A stretch of DNA of 64,000 nt, taken from contig SVQP01000003.1 in NCBI GenBank assembly GCA_015065285.1, forward strand, positions 1-64,000, read 5' to 3'. The translations under genes and the position numbers were made by a program. Positions 28,553 to 38,599 of the stretch are shown piece after piece (the first letter of the stretch is position 1; the number at the start of each line of letters is the position of its first letter). The DNA comes from Oscillospiraceae bacterium (GTDB lineage: Bacteria; Bacillota; Clostridia; Oscillospirales; CAG-272). The notes under the pieces were generated by a model, which was not told the DNA's origin, did no database searches, and saw only the letters and a list, made by a program, of their open reading frames with translations.

Positions 28553-29563
28553 ATGGTAGATAGTAAACAACAATGGAAAGCGTGGCTGTACCTGTCTCCC
28601 GCCATTGTCCTTCTGCTGGTATTTACGGTATGGCCCATCATTAACACAATTATCATGGCGTTTACTGAAGGCTACACGGCACTGGGAAACATTGGTGAGC
28701 AGACCTTCCAGTTCGGTATCGGCAACTTTACCAAGGTCATCTTCAAGTTCCCGGACTTCAAGGAGTGCTTGATCAATACCATGATTCTGTGCTTTGCCAC
28801 AGTACCGATTTCCACCTTCTTAGCACTTCTGATCGCTGTTTGTCTGAACTCGATCAAGCCCCTGCAGAGATTGCTGCAGACCATCTTCTTTTTGCCCTAC
28901 GTTACCAACTCGATTGCAGTCGGTATGGTATTTGCAGCAATGTTCAACATTGTCGGTACCTTCCTTGGCAGTGAATCTCAGCTGGTAACATCTCCCGGTA
29001 TCGTCAACTATTTTATTGAGATCTCCGGTCTTGGCAACCTGATTGAATGGCTGCTGGCAAATTACCCCAACACCATCAGCTGGCTGACCACTACGTATCC
29101 CATCAGCTGGATCAACGACGGTTCGACCTACATGGCAAATATGCTGGTGATCATTGTTTATATCGTATGGAATGCGCTGCCTTTCAAGATCCTGATCCTG
29201 CTTGGCGGCTTGCAGAGCGTAAACAAGCAGTACTATGAGGCTGCAAAGGTAGACGGTACCTCCCGTACCCGCGTCTTTACCAACATCACCATCCCGTTGC
29301 TGTCTCCCATGCTGGCGTACGTTATCATCACCGGCTTTATCGGCGGCTTCAAGGAATACTCCAGTATCGTCGGTATTTTCGGCGAATCCATGGGTCCCCC
29401 TCACGATCCTTACAGACTCAATACCATGGTCGGCTTGATTTATAAGGAACTGCCTTTAAACCAATACGGTAGAGTTGCTGCCGCTGCTTTGGTCCTGTTT
29501 GCAATCATTTTTGTTATCACCATGATTAATCTCTGGGTGAGCAAAAAGAAAGTGCATTATTAA
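28553..29563 (+). CDS. Carbohydrate ABC transporter permease (MalF/UgpA-like)
   Basis: Multi-TM; EAA loop YYEAAKVDGTSRTRVFTNITIPLLSP. Confidence 0.92.
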   Translation: MVDSKQQWKAWLYLSPAIVLLLVFTVWPIINTIIMAFTEGYTALGNIGEQTFQFGIGNFTKVIFKFPDFKECLINTMILCFATVPISTFLALLIAVCLNSIKPLQRLLQTIFFLPYVTNSIAVGMVFAAMFNIVGTFLGSESQLVTSPGIVNYFIEISGLGNLIEWLLANYPNTISWLTTTYPISWINDGSTYMANMLVIIVYIVWNALPFKILILLGGLQSVNKQYYEAAKVDGTSRTRVFTNITIPLLSPMLAYVIITGFIGGFKEYSSIVGIFGESMGPPHDPYRLNTMVGLIYKELPLNQYGRVAAAALVLFAIIFVITMINLWVSKKKVHY

Positions 29564-29575
29564 GGAGGTGCCGGT

Positions 29576-30517
29576 ATGACTGAACAAAAAAAGCTTTCTG
29601 TAATGCGTGAACGTAACATGCAATCCGAAACGCAAAAGAACAAGATCGGCAAGGTCATTGCACAGATTTTGTGTTATGCGTTCCTGATCACCATGGCGTT
29701 CGTAATCCTGTTCCCGTTTTACTGGATGATCATCTCCTCCTTGAAAACGGTTGACGAGTATTATCTGACAATTCCTACGTTTTTCCCCAAGACCATAGTA
29801 CTCAAGAACTATTTCTGGGATGCGTTTGAAACCGCAAACCTGAGTAGACTGTTCTTTAATACGGTACTGGTTGGTGTGGTTTCCACCGTGCTTTCTCTGG
29901 TGATCACCGTGCTTTCCGCATTTGCGTTTGCACGTCTGGAGTTCAAGGGCAAGAACGCGCTGTTTGCAGCACTGCTTGCTACTATGATGATCCCCGGTGA
30001 GCTTTTCACCATCACCAACTATCAAACGGTTGCAAACTGGGGGTGGGTCGACTATGAAGTTAACTGGTTTGAGGGGTATGCGGTACTGATCGTTCCGTTC
30101 CTCGTCAGCGTTTTCTACATCTACCTGCTCAGGCAGAACTTCTTGCAGATTCCCAACGAGCTGTACCTTGCCGCTAAGGTTGACGGTACGAGCGATCTGA
30201 AATATCTGTGGAAGGTGATGATCCCGCTGGCACTGCCTACACTGATCTCTATCACCATTCTCAAGATGATGGGTTCCTGGAACTCCTACGTCTGGCCTAA
30301 CCTGGTCTCCAAGATCGCAGTTGACCAGCCTAATACCTACAAGCTGATCACCAACGGTCTGCGTGGCGCCAACTTTACGCTTGAGGGAAGTGACCGCGTT
30401 AACTTCCCGGTACAGATGGCAGCAGTCGTGGTTGTTTCCATCCCGCTGTTCTTGGTATTTATCTTCCTTCGTAAGTACATTATGAAGGGCGTATCCCGCA
30501 GCGGTATTAAGGGCTAA
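29576..30517 (+). CDS. Carbohydrate ABC transporter permease (MalG/UgpE-like)
   Basis: Multi-TM; EAA loop ELYLAAKVDGTSDLKYLWKVMIPLALP. Confidence 0.92.
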   Translation: MTEQKKLSVMRERNMQSETQKNKIGKVIAQILCYAFLITMAFVILFPFYWMIISSLKTVDEYYLTIPTFFPKTIVLKNYFWDAFETANLSRLFFNTVLVGVVSTVLSLVITVLSAFAFARLEFKGKNALFAALLATMMIPGELFTITNYQTVANWGWVDYEVNWFEGYAVLIVPFLVSVFYIYLLRQNFLQIPNELYLAAKVDGTSDLKYLWKVMIPLALPTLISITILKMMGSWNSYVWPNLVSKIAVDQPNTYKLITNGLRGANFTLEGSDRVNFPVQMAAVVVVSIPLFLVFIFLRKYIMKGVSRSGIKG

Positions 30518-30581
30518 TAAGCATTTGCTTATTATATAAAAGGCAAAAAATAAAAAATAAAAGAAAGAAGGAACAAAAATT

Positions 30582-32012
30582 ATGAAAAAGTTTTTGTCTG
30601 TGCTTCTTGTCTGCATCATGCTCGTAGGCGTTATCGCAATGAGCGGCTGTACCGATACTTCCAATGCAGCTAAGCCCAATTTCGAAATGCCTGAGGGTGG
30701 TTACGACGGAAGCGAAGTCACCATCACGTTCTACCACACCATGGGTAGCAACCTCTCCGACGTACTCAACGCATACATCGAAGAGTTCAACAAGATCTAC
30801 CCCAACATCACCATCGTTTCCACCCAGGTTGGCGGTTACGATGACGTGCGTGACACCATCTCTACCGACATCACCGTTGGTAACCAGCCCAACATCGCGT
30901 ACTGCTATCCGGACCACGTAGCTCTGTACAACCTTGCTAAGGCAGTTGTGACTCTGGACACCCTGATCGACAGCGAGATCGAGGTTACCCGTGCAGACGG
31001 CACCACCGAGATCATTGGTCTGACCCAGGCACAGAAGGACGACTTCATCAAGGGTTACTATGAGGAAGGTCAGCAGTTTGGTGACGGTCTGATGTACACC
31101 ATGCCTTTCTCCAAGTCCACCGAGGTTCTGTACTACAACAAGACCTTCTTTGAGGCAAACGGCCTGAGCGTTCCCACCACCTGGGACGAGCTGGAGCAGG
31201 TTTGCGCAAAGATCAAGGAAATCGATCCCACCTGCGTACCTCTGGGCTATGACTCCGAGGCAAACTGGTTCATCACCATGTGCGAGCAGTACGGCTCCGA
31301 TTACACCAGCGCTACCGGCGACCACTTCCTGTTCGACAACGAGCAGAACCGTGCTTTTGTTAAGAAGTTCTCCGAATGGTATGACAAGGGCTACGTAACC
31401 ACTCAGACTCTGTACGGTGCATATACCTCCGGTATGTTTGTTGCACAGGGTGCTGATGAGATCCACAGCTATATGTCCATCGGTTCCTCCGCAGGTGCAA
31501 CCCACCAGCGTCCCGCTAAGGATGACAGCGGCAACTACCCCTTCGAGGTAGGCATCGCTTCCATTCCTCAGGTTGATCCCGCTAACCCCAAGGTTATCTC
31601 TCAGGGTCCCTCCGTATGTATCTTCAAGAAGGACAATCCTCAGGAAGTTATCGCTTCTTGGCTGTTCGTAAAGTACCTGACCACCAGCGTTGAGTTCCAG
31701 GCTGAGTTCTCCATGGCTTCCGGTTACGTTCCGGTTCTCAAGTCTGTTGCAGAGAACGAGACCTACGCTGCATTCCTTGCAAATGCTGACGGTTACAACT
31801 ACGTTTCCGCTCTGTCTGCAAAGGTATGTCTGGATCAGCAGGAAGCTTACTACACCTCTCCTGCATTCAACGGTTCCTCCACTGCTCGTGACCAGGTTGG
31901 CGCTCTGCTGACCAAGTGCTTGGGTTACAAGACCTCTGATGCTAACATTGATGCTCAGATCAAGAAGGCATTTGAAGAGGCTATGACCTACTGCGAATAC
32001 TACGGCGGTTAA
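30582..32012 (+). CDS. Sugar ABC transporter substrate-binding lipoprotein
   Basis: Lipobox VIAMSGC; VTITFYHTMGSN, MPFSKSTEVLYYNKTFFEANGLSVPTTWDEL. Confidence 0.92.
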   Translation: MKKFLSVLLVCIMLVGVIAMSGCTDTSNAAKPNFEMPEGGYDGSEVTITFYHTMGSNLSDVLNAYIEEFNKIYPNITIVSTQVGGYDDVRDTISTDITVGNQPNIAYCYPDHVALYNLAKAVVTLDTLIDSEIEVTRADGTTEIIGLTQAQKDDFIKGYYEEGQQFGDGLMYTMPFSKSTEVLYYNKTFFEANGLSVPTTWDELEQVCAKIKEIDPTCVPLGYDSEANWFITMCEQYGSDYTSATGDHFLFDNEQNRAFVKKFSEWYDKGYVTTQTLYGAYTSGMFVAQGADEIHSYMSIGSSAGATHQRPAKDDSGNYPFEVGIASIPQVDPANPKVISQGPSVCIFKKDNPQEVIASWLFVKYLTTSVEFQAEFSMASGYVPVLKSVAENETYAAFLANADGYNYVSALSAKVCLDQQEAYYTSPAFNGSSTARDQVGALLTKCLGYKTSDANIDAQIKKAFEEAMTYCEYYGG

Positions 32013-32024
32013 TTACAGGACAAT

Positions 32025-33368
32025 ATGAGAGCACTGAATAGATGGCTTTGCGTGCTTTCGGTGCTTGTTATGGTGCTCGGCTGCATGGCGGGTTGTGACC
32101 AAAACCCGTCAAGCGGCGAGCAGGGTACCGAAGCTCCCGCACAGAATATTGACTTTGCTGCCGAGGTCAAGCTGGATATGGAGTCCAACACCGCAAAGGT
32201 GAAGGTCAACAGCATCCACGCATTTATCGACGGCGATACCACACACTTTGAGGTTCCGACCTCTGTTGCCGAGAACGGCATTCTCAAGGCAAGATACCTT
32301 GCCATCAACACGCCCGAATCCACGGGTAAGATCGAAGAATACGGCAAAACGGCTGCTGCCTTTACCAAGGAAAAGCTGTCCGGCGCATCTTCCATTTACA
32401 TTGAATCCGATGACGCCAACTGGAATCTCGATTCCACCGGCGGTCGTCATCTCGTTTGGGTATGGTACAGAAACTCGGAGGACGAGGAGTACCGTAACCT
32501 GAATATTGAAATTCTCCAGAACGGTCTGGCAATTGCGTCCAACTCTGCACAGAATCGCTACGGTGAAAAGGCAACTGCAGCCATTGCGCAGGCAAAGGCG
32601 CAGAAGCTCAACGTATATTCCGGCAAGAAGGACCCCAATTTCTACTATGGCGAAGCAGTTGAGCTGACGCTCAAGGAGCTGCGCACCAACATCGAAGCCT
32701 ATAACGGTGTAAAGGTCGCCTTCAACGGTGTGATCACCGCAAACGAAGGTCAGGCAGTTTATATCGAGGACTACGATGCAGAAACCAATATGTACTACGG
32801 CATGTACATCTACTACGGCTACGGTCTTTCCGGTGAGGGTCTTGATATCCTCTCGGTTGGCAACGAGGCAAGAATCGTGGGCACCGTCCAGTATTACGAG
32901 GTTGGTGGCACCTATCAGGTCTCGGGCTTGACCTACCGTCAGATGAAGCCGAACGATCCCGGTAACATTCAGAAGCTCAGCGATGGGCATTCTCCCGCAT
33001 ATTTCCCCACCGAGGCGGATACCTTTATCAACGGTAAGGTAGAGATCGAAAGGGAAGATGAGATCGTTGCCATGGATTATGCACAGCTTGCTCAGTCGAC
33101 CTCGATCGAAATGAAGAACCTGGTTGTCAAGAGCATTTATACCACTGTCAGTGATACCAACTCGAACGGCGCTATGACCCTGACTTGCGAAGTCAACGGT
33201 GTTACGGTAGACGTTCGCACTGTCGTTCTTTACGATGAGAACGGAGCGTTGGTGACCGAAGAATATTTTGCAGGCAAGACCATTGACGTTAAGGGCTTGG
33301 TTGATTATTTCAGCGGCTCTTATCAGATCAAGGTACTGTCTTTGGCAAACATCACCATTCATGAATAA
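32025..33368 (+). CDS. Secreted thermonuclease (SNase)-like lipoprotein with additional C-terminal region
   Basis: Lipobox LGCMAGC; SNase pattern IDGDTTHFEV...ARYLAINTPES...EEYGKTAAAFTKEKL...GGRHLVWVWY...NIEILQNGLA. Confidence 0.75.
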   Translation: MRALNRWLCVLSVLVMVLGCMAGCDQNPSSGEQGTEAPAQNIDFAAEVKLDMESNTAKVKVNSIHAFIDGDTTHFEVPTSVAENGILKARYLAINTPESTGKIEEYGKTAAAFTKEKLSGASSIYIESDDANWNLDSTGGRHLVWVWYRNSEDEEYRNLNIEILQNGLAIASNSAQNRYGEKATAAIAQAKAQKLNVYSGKKDPNFYYGEAVELTLKELRTNIEAYNGVKVAFNGVITANEGQAVYIEDYDAETNMYYGMYIYYGYGLSGEGLDILSVGNEARIVGTVQYYEVGGTYQVSGLTYRQMKPNDPGNIQKLSDGHSPAYFPTEADTFINGKVEIEREDEIVAMDYAQLAQSTSIEMKNLVVKSIYTTVSDTNSNGAMTLTCEVNGVTVDVRTVVLYDENGALVTEEYFAGKTIDVKGLVDYFSGSYQIKVLSLANITIHE

Positions 33369-33388
33369 TTAAAAAGGGGATTACCAAC

Positions 33389-35821
33389 ATGAAAAAGATT
33401 CTTAGTGTCCTCTTGGTTGCAGTTCTGATGCTGGGTGTGCTTGTTGCTTGTAACAACATTCCCTCCACCGGCGAAGAGCCCTCTGCACTGGAAAATGCAA
33501 AGAGCTATCTGCAGACCATGTATAAGGACAAGAACACTACGACCGCCGCTGACTTTGAGCGCGTAGGCGTACTCGTTGTTGACGGTGTAAAGTACACCGT
33601 TACCTGGACTGTTGACGTGACCGAGGGTATCACCATTTCCGTAAGCGAAGATGGTAAGACCGTTCACTTCGACGTTGACGAGGAATCCTCCAAGGAGATT
33701 CCTTACACTCTGACCGCTACCATTTCCGATGCAGAAGGTCAGACCATTGCGCTTGAGTTTAAGTACACCATTCCTAAGTTTGCTGTAACCTCCTTTGCAG
33801 ACTACATGGCTGCTAAGGAAGGCGACACTGTTGTTGTTGAGGGTATTGTAGTTGGTATCAACTCCAAGGCTGCAGGCAACACCAGAAACCACCTGTTCAT
33901 TATGGACGAATCCGGCGTAGGCGGCTACTACTCCTACCAGATGGAGGCTGACCCCGTTGCTGATCTGGGCATCGCGGTTGGTATGACCGTTCGCGTAGCC
34001 GGTCCCGTATCTCCTTACAACGGCATGCAGGAAATCAAGGGCGGCGTTGCAACCGTGCTTGACACCAACGTCAAGGAGTTCGCTCCCGTTGATATCACCG
34101 AAAAGTGGGTTGAGGGCACTGACTTCAACCAGTTCGTAGCACTGCCCGTAGTTGTAAAGGGTGTTACCCTTGGCGGCCAGGAGCTTGCTAATGCTACCAG
34201 CCAGTATCTGTTCTTCAGCCTCAACGGTGTTGAGGGCTACGTAAGAACCTACGTAACCGATTTCCCCACCACGCTCAAGGCAGAGGACAAGGGCACCATT
34301 GATGCAGCACACGCTGAAAAGTTCGGCTACGTTGCTGACGTTACCGGTATCCTGATCACCTACTCCGGCAAGCCCTACCTGATTCCTACCTCTGTAGATT
34401 GCTTCTACAACGTTACTCTCCCCGAGAGAAACGATGCTGAAAAGGTTGCTTTTGAAAAGGAAAACCTCAGCTTTGCTACCACCATCTCCAAGGGCGGTGA
34501 AATGGATCTTCCCGGCGCTGCTACTTACAGTGACGTAGTTTCCATCACTTGGGAATCCAACAGCGAGCTGGCTGTTGTCAACGGCAACAAGCTCAACATC
34601 ACCATTCCCACCGAAACCGCTACCATCAAGCTGACCGCTACCATTACCTGCGGTGAGGCTACCGGTACCAAGGAATTCGAAGTTAAGATCCTTGCAGGCA
34701 GCATGACCTACGAGCAGATCGTTGACGCAGCTTACGGTCTGGCAGTAGGTGAGGCTCTGGAAGGCACTTACCGTCTGTTTGGTGTGATCACCAGCGTTGA
34801 TACCGCTTGGAGCGATCAGTACTCCAATATCACCGTTACCATTCAGGTTGGTGATAAGGCTGACAAGCCGATCCAGTGCTTCCGTCTGAAGGGCGATGGC
34901 GCTAAGGACCTCAAGGTTGGCGACGCTATTACTGTTGACGGTGTTCTGAAGAACTACAACGGCAAGATCGAATTTGACGCAGGTTGCCAGCTCGTAGGCA
35001 TGGGCGAGGTTGTATCTCAGGGTGCAATCCTTGACATCGCATACGCACTGCAGCCCGGTGAGGTCACCGAGGAATCCTACACCCTGACCGGTGTGATCTC
35101 CTCCGTTGATACTCCCTGGAGCGATCAGTACTCCAACATCACCGTTACCATCATTGTTGACGGTAACACCGAAAAGCCCATGATGTGCTTCCGCCTGAAG
35201 GGCGAGGGCGCTCAGGGTCTGAAGGTTGGCGATACCATTACCGTAACCGGTACCTTCACCAACTACAATGGCACCATCGAGTTCAACGCAGGTTGCACGC
35301 TTGATAAGCTGGTTCCCGGTGAGGGCGGCGAGCAGGGCGGTGAAGAGCAGCAGCCCGTAGGCGACGTTACCACCAATGCAGGCGTTGAGATCAAGGAAGG
35401 CGTTGCATACCTGATGTCCATGAACCAGGTAACCAACGGTCATACCGTTTACGTTTGCGGCGGTATCGATCAGGACAGATATCTTGTTACCTCTACCGAT
35501 AAGGCAGCAGCTCTGCAGATCTTTGTTGAAAAGACCGATGCAGGTTACAAGTTCTACACCACCATTGACGGTGCTAAGAAGTACATCAACGTAACCACCA
35601 ACGATGCAGGCAAGACCGCTGTTCTGTATCAGGATACTTGCACCAGCGTATACAAGTACGTTTCCGAAACCAACATTTGGGTAACCACCCTTGACGGTCA
35701 GGACAAGTACCTCGGCTCTTACCAGAGCTTCGATACCATCAGCGCTTCCAACACCAGCTATATCAATGCCGGCAACACCGGTGTTTCCCAGTTCCCCCTG
35801 GAGCTGATCGTAGCTGAATAA
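33389..35821 (+). CDS. Large lipoprotein with OB-fold-like repeats
   Basis: Lipobox VLVAC; two near-identical ~100-aa repeats (GVITSVDTAWSDQYSNITVTIQV...CFRLKGDGAKDLKVGDAITVDGVLKNYNGKIEFDAGCQL). Confidence 0.75.
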   Translation: MKKILSVLLVAVLMLGVLVACNNIPSTGEEPSALENAKSYLQTMYKDKNTTTAADFERVGVLVVDGVKYTVTWTVDVTEGITISVSEDGKTVHFDVDEESSKEIPYTLTATISDAEGQTIALEFKYTIPKFAVTSFADYMAAKEGDTVVVEGIVVGINSKAAGNTRNHLFIMDESGVGGYYSYQMEADPVADLGIAVGMTVRVAGPVSPYNGMQEIKGGVATVLDTNVKEFAPVDITEKWVEGTDFNQFVALPVVVKGVTLGGQELANATSQYLFFSLNGVEGYVRTYVTDFPTTLKAEDKGTIDAAHAEKFGYVADVTGILITYSGKPYLIPTSVDCFYNVTLPERNDAEKVAFEKENLSFATTISKGGEMDLPGAATYSDVVSITWESNSELAVVNGNKLNITIPTETATIKLTATITCGEATGTKEFEVKILAGSMTYEQIVDAAYGLAVGEALEGTYRLFGVITSVDTAWSDQYSNITVTIQVGDKADKPIQCFRLKGDGAKDLKVGDAITVDGVLKNYNGKIEFDAGCQLVGMGEVVSQGAILDIAYALQPGEVTEESYTLTGVISSVDTPWSDQYSNITVTIIVDGNTEKPMMCFRLKGEGAQGLKVGDTITVTGTFTNYNGTIEFNAGCTLDKLVPGEGGEQGGEEQQPVGDVTTNAGVEIKEGVAYLMSMNQVTNGHTVYVCGGIDQDRYLVTSTDKAAALQIFVEKTDAGYKFYTTIDGAKKYINVTTNDAGKTAVLYQDTCTSVYKYVSETNIWVTTLDGQDKYLGSYQSFDTISASNTSYINAGNTGVSQFPLELIVAE

Positions 35822-35830
35822 GAAAAGCTA

Positions 35831-35870
35831 AAACAAAAAGCGATGCACCTCGGTGCATCGCTTTTTGTTT
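35831..35870. terminator. Bidirectional-looking terminator
   Basis: AAACAAAAAGCGATGCACC-TC-GGTGCATCGCTTTTTGTTT. Confidence 0.85.
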
Positions 35871-35942
35871 ATGTAGGGCAGGGATCTGTTTATGTTCGGG
35901 CATCAAACAAAAGGGCGGATTGTATATCCGCCCCAAACTTTT

Positions 35943-36668
35943 TTATTGATTCAAATATCCCGAAAGCTTTTTGAACACGGTCATGTTGGTGCGGTCAGAC
36001 TGCAAAGGAGTTACGGAGATATAGCCGTTCATGACGCAGTCGGTATCCAGCTCCAGATTTTCGGTGTTCTCGAAAATAAATTGTCCTACCTGCTGATAGG
36101 TGCCGTTGCCGTTGTCCACCCACTCGTCGGAATACTTTGCCTGACCCTGACGGGTGATGCGGATGCCCTGAGGATTCTCGGGAATGTTAACGTTGTAGAG
36201 ATTGTTCTGCGCAAAGAGATTATTGCGCTCAAAGAACTTGAACACGTAGTCCAGCTGCTCCAAAGCACCTGCCAGCGTTGCGGGATCGGTGGAGAGCGCC
36301 AAGCCTCTGTGACCCTGCGCGGCAGCCTCATAGATGGCACCCACCGTGCCGGAATACACAATATCCTGCCCGATGTTGTAGCCGCGATTGATGCCCGAAA
36401 TGACCAGATCGTATTGTTCGCCAAGACCGATGATGCCCCAGCGCACGCAGTCGGCAGGGGTGGAATCCACGGCATAAGCGGTAGTTTGGGGGCAGAGATC
36501 GTATTTGGTCACAGCAATGGGGTGGAAAATATCAATGCCGTGGCTCTTGCCGCTTTGCTCATACAGAGGGGCAACCGTGGTGACCTCGCCGTATTTAGAT
36601 GCCCATTTGACCAGAGAGATCAAGCCCTCGGCTTTGATGCCGTCGTCGTTTGTAATCAGAATTTTCAT
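35943..36668 (-). CDS. surE: 5'/3'-nucleotidase SurE
   Basis: MKILITNDDGIKAEGL, VAPLYEQSGKSHGI, AVDSTPADCVRWG, DLVISGINRGYNIGQDIVYSGTVGAIYEAA. Confidence 0.96.
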   Translation of the reverse strand: MKILITNDDGIKAEGLISLVKWASKYGEVTTVAPLYEQSGKSHGIDIFHPIAVTKYDLCPQTTAYAVDSTPADCVRWGIIGLGEQYDLVISGINRGYNIGQDIVYSGTVGAIYEAAAQGHRGLALSTDPATLAGALEQLDYVFKFFERNNLFAQNNLYNVNIPENPQGIRITRQGQAKYSDEWVDNGNGTYQQVGQFIFENTENLELDTDCVMNGYISVTPLQSDRTNMTVFKKLSGYLNQ

Positions 36669-37636
36669 AACCAGCCCTCGTTTTCGGATTTGTATTTTGC
36701 CAAGGTTGCATCAGCCTCGTCGACCAGTGCCTTGACCTCTTTTTTGCTGTAAACCGTAGCACCGCTTGCACATGCGTGACCACCACCGTGATAACGCTCG
36801 GCAATCTGATTGACCGTGACAAAGCGCGAACGCAAACGCACGCGGGTCTCGGTCTCGTGCTCAATAAAGATCATCCAGATCAAGCTGCCCTTGATCGAAT
36901 CCAGAAGGGAAACAGCAGCCGCTGCTTGCTCATGCGTCAAGCCAAACTTTTCCATGGTGGCGCGGCTGATATACAGATATGCTACGCCCGCAGGGGTGAC
37001 CTTGACGTTTTTATACACAAAGGATTTGAAGGAAAAGGACTCCATGTCCTGCAGGTACAGATGTGCGTAAAGCACCTCGGTGTCAATGCCCACGTCCAGC
37101 AGCATGCCTGCCATGCGCATAGTGTCGCCCGAAACGCAGCTGAAGCGGAAGCGACCCGAGTCGGTGACCATTCCGGTATACAGGTAGGTAGCCGCCTCTT
37201 TGTTGATCTTGAGCTCGTCCTTGAAGGTGTAATAGAACTTTGCCACCATCTCGCAAACCGAGGACGCCTCCTCCTCGACCCAGAGAATGTCACCGTAAGG
37301 GTTGACGTTGATATGGTGGTCGATCTTGATCAGCTCGCGGCACAGCGCGTATTTGGGATTGGAGATACGCCCCTCGTTACCGGTGTCCAGCACGATGCCC
37401 AAGGCGCCCTCGTATAAAGAATCGTCCACAGGCGCGTCGTCCTCGCCCAAAAAGGCAAGGTAGTCGGCATGCTCACCGTCGGTCAGAATCACCTGTTTTT
37501 CGGGCCAGGTCTGCAGAATGATCTCCTTAAGGCCCTTGGTTGCACCCACGCAGTCACCGTCGTTGCGCACGTGACGGAACAGCATGATGCGATCGTATTG
37601 CTTGATTTTATTCAGAATTTGCTGTAATACTTCCAT
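36665..37636 (-). CDS. DHH-family phosphoesterase
   Basis: MLFRHVRNDGDCVGATKGL, IKIDHHINVNPYGD, YHGGGHACASGATV. Confidence 0.88.
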   Translation of the reverse strand: MEVLQQILNKIKQYDRIMLFRHVRNDGDCVGATKGLKEIILQTWPEKQVILTDGEHADYLAFLGEDDAPVDDSLYEGALGIVLDTGNEGRISNPKYALCRELIKIDHHINVNPYGDILWVEEEASSVCEMVAKFYYTFKDELKINKEAATYLYTGMVTDSGRFRFSCVSGDTMRMAGMLLDVGIDTEVLYAHLYLQDMESFSFKSFVYKNVKVTPAGVAYLYISRATMEKFGLTHEQAAAAVSLLDSIKGSLIWMIFIEHETETRVRLRSRFVTVNQIAERYHGGGHACASGATVYSKKEVKALVDEADATLAKYKSENEGWL

Positions 37637-37639
37637 TTT

Positions 37640-38581
37640 TTACTGTCCTTTCTCTGCCAGAGCATCCAGATCTGCAAGCATCTGCATTGCAGTTTCACGG
37701 TCCTTGACCGTAGCACCGCTTGCCTTGATATGACCGCCGCCGCCATACTTGACCGCAATGGCATTGATATTGTGCATGCCGGAGCGCAGCTCGCACAGCA
37801 CGCCCTCATCGGTTTCTGTAAAGTTGACCCAGATATTCACACCGCGGATCTCGCCCATGGTGTTGACCATGCCGCGCGAAACCGTAAAGGAATCAGCGCC
37901 CGTGGCTGCCAGCTCCTCCTTGGTAGTGTATATGTAGCCAACGTTGTGCTCGGTGAATTGGATCTTGAGCACGAACGAGGCACGCAGACGGATAAAGGAA
38001 AAATCATCCGCGTACAGATTGCGGTAAATGTCGTTGGTATCAAAGGGATGCGATTTGAGGAAGGAGGCAAGACGGAAGGTGTTTGCGCTGGTAGAATCGT
38101 AGCGGAAACGACCCGAGTCGGTCACCATACCGGTATAAAGCGACTTGGCTGCAAGAGGGGAGAGGGTCAGACCGCTCTCCATGGCAAATTCGGTGATCAG
38201 ACCGCAGCAGCTTTCATAAGAGCTGTCGGTTACCTCCACGTCCGCAATGGTTTCCACAAATAAATGGTGGTCAATGCGCGCGGATACGTGGGCTGTGGTA
38301 TAGCGCATATCACTGATCAGCGCTTTGGCAGAGGTGTCAAGCACAATGGCAAGTGCGTCGCGGTATTCTTGGTCCGCCACCTCGTCCATAATGCTGTCCT
38401 CCATGAAAGCAAAGCGCTTGGCAGGGTCACCCACCACAAGCACACGTTTTTCGGGAAAGTTTTCCTTAATGATGTGCTTCAGACCAATCTGGCTGCCCAT
38501 CGCGTCACCGTCGGGATTGGTGTGACGGTGAATGATGATGGTATCATGGCAGCGGATCTGCTCTAAGATTTTTTCAAACAT
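37640..38581 (-). CDS. DHH-family phosphoesterase
   Basis: IIHRHTNPDGDAMGSQIGL, ARIDHHLFVETIAD, YGGGGHIKASGATV. Confidence 0.9.
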   Translation of the reverse strand: MFEKILEQIRCHDTIIIHRHTNPDGDAMGSQIGLKHIIKENFPEKRVLVVGDPAKRFAFMEDSIMDEVADQEYRDALAIVLDTSAKALISDMRYTTAHVSARIDHHLFVETIADVEVTDSSYESCCGLITEFAMESGLTLSPLAAKSLYTGMVTDSGRFRYDSTSANTFRLASFLKSHPFDTNDIYRNLYADDFSFIRLRASFVLKIQFTEHNVGYIYTTKEELAATGADSFTVSRGMVNTMGEIRGVNIWVNFTETDEGVLCELRSGMHNINAIAVKYGGGGHIKASGATVKDRETAMQMLADLDALAEKGQ

Positions 38582-38599
38582 ATCTATCTCCTTAAAAAT

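Noticed and set aside
33359-35443. 694-aa minus-strand ORF
   Set aside because: Antisense to the OB-repeat lipoprotein; its repeats merely mirror the coding repeats.
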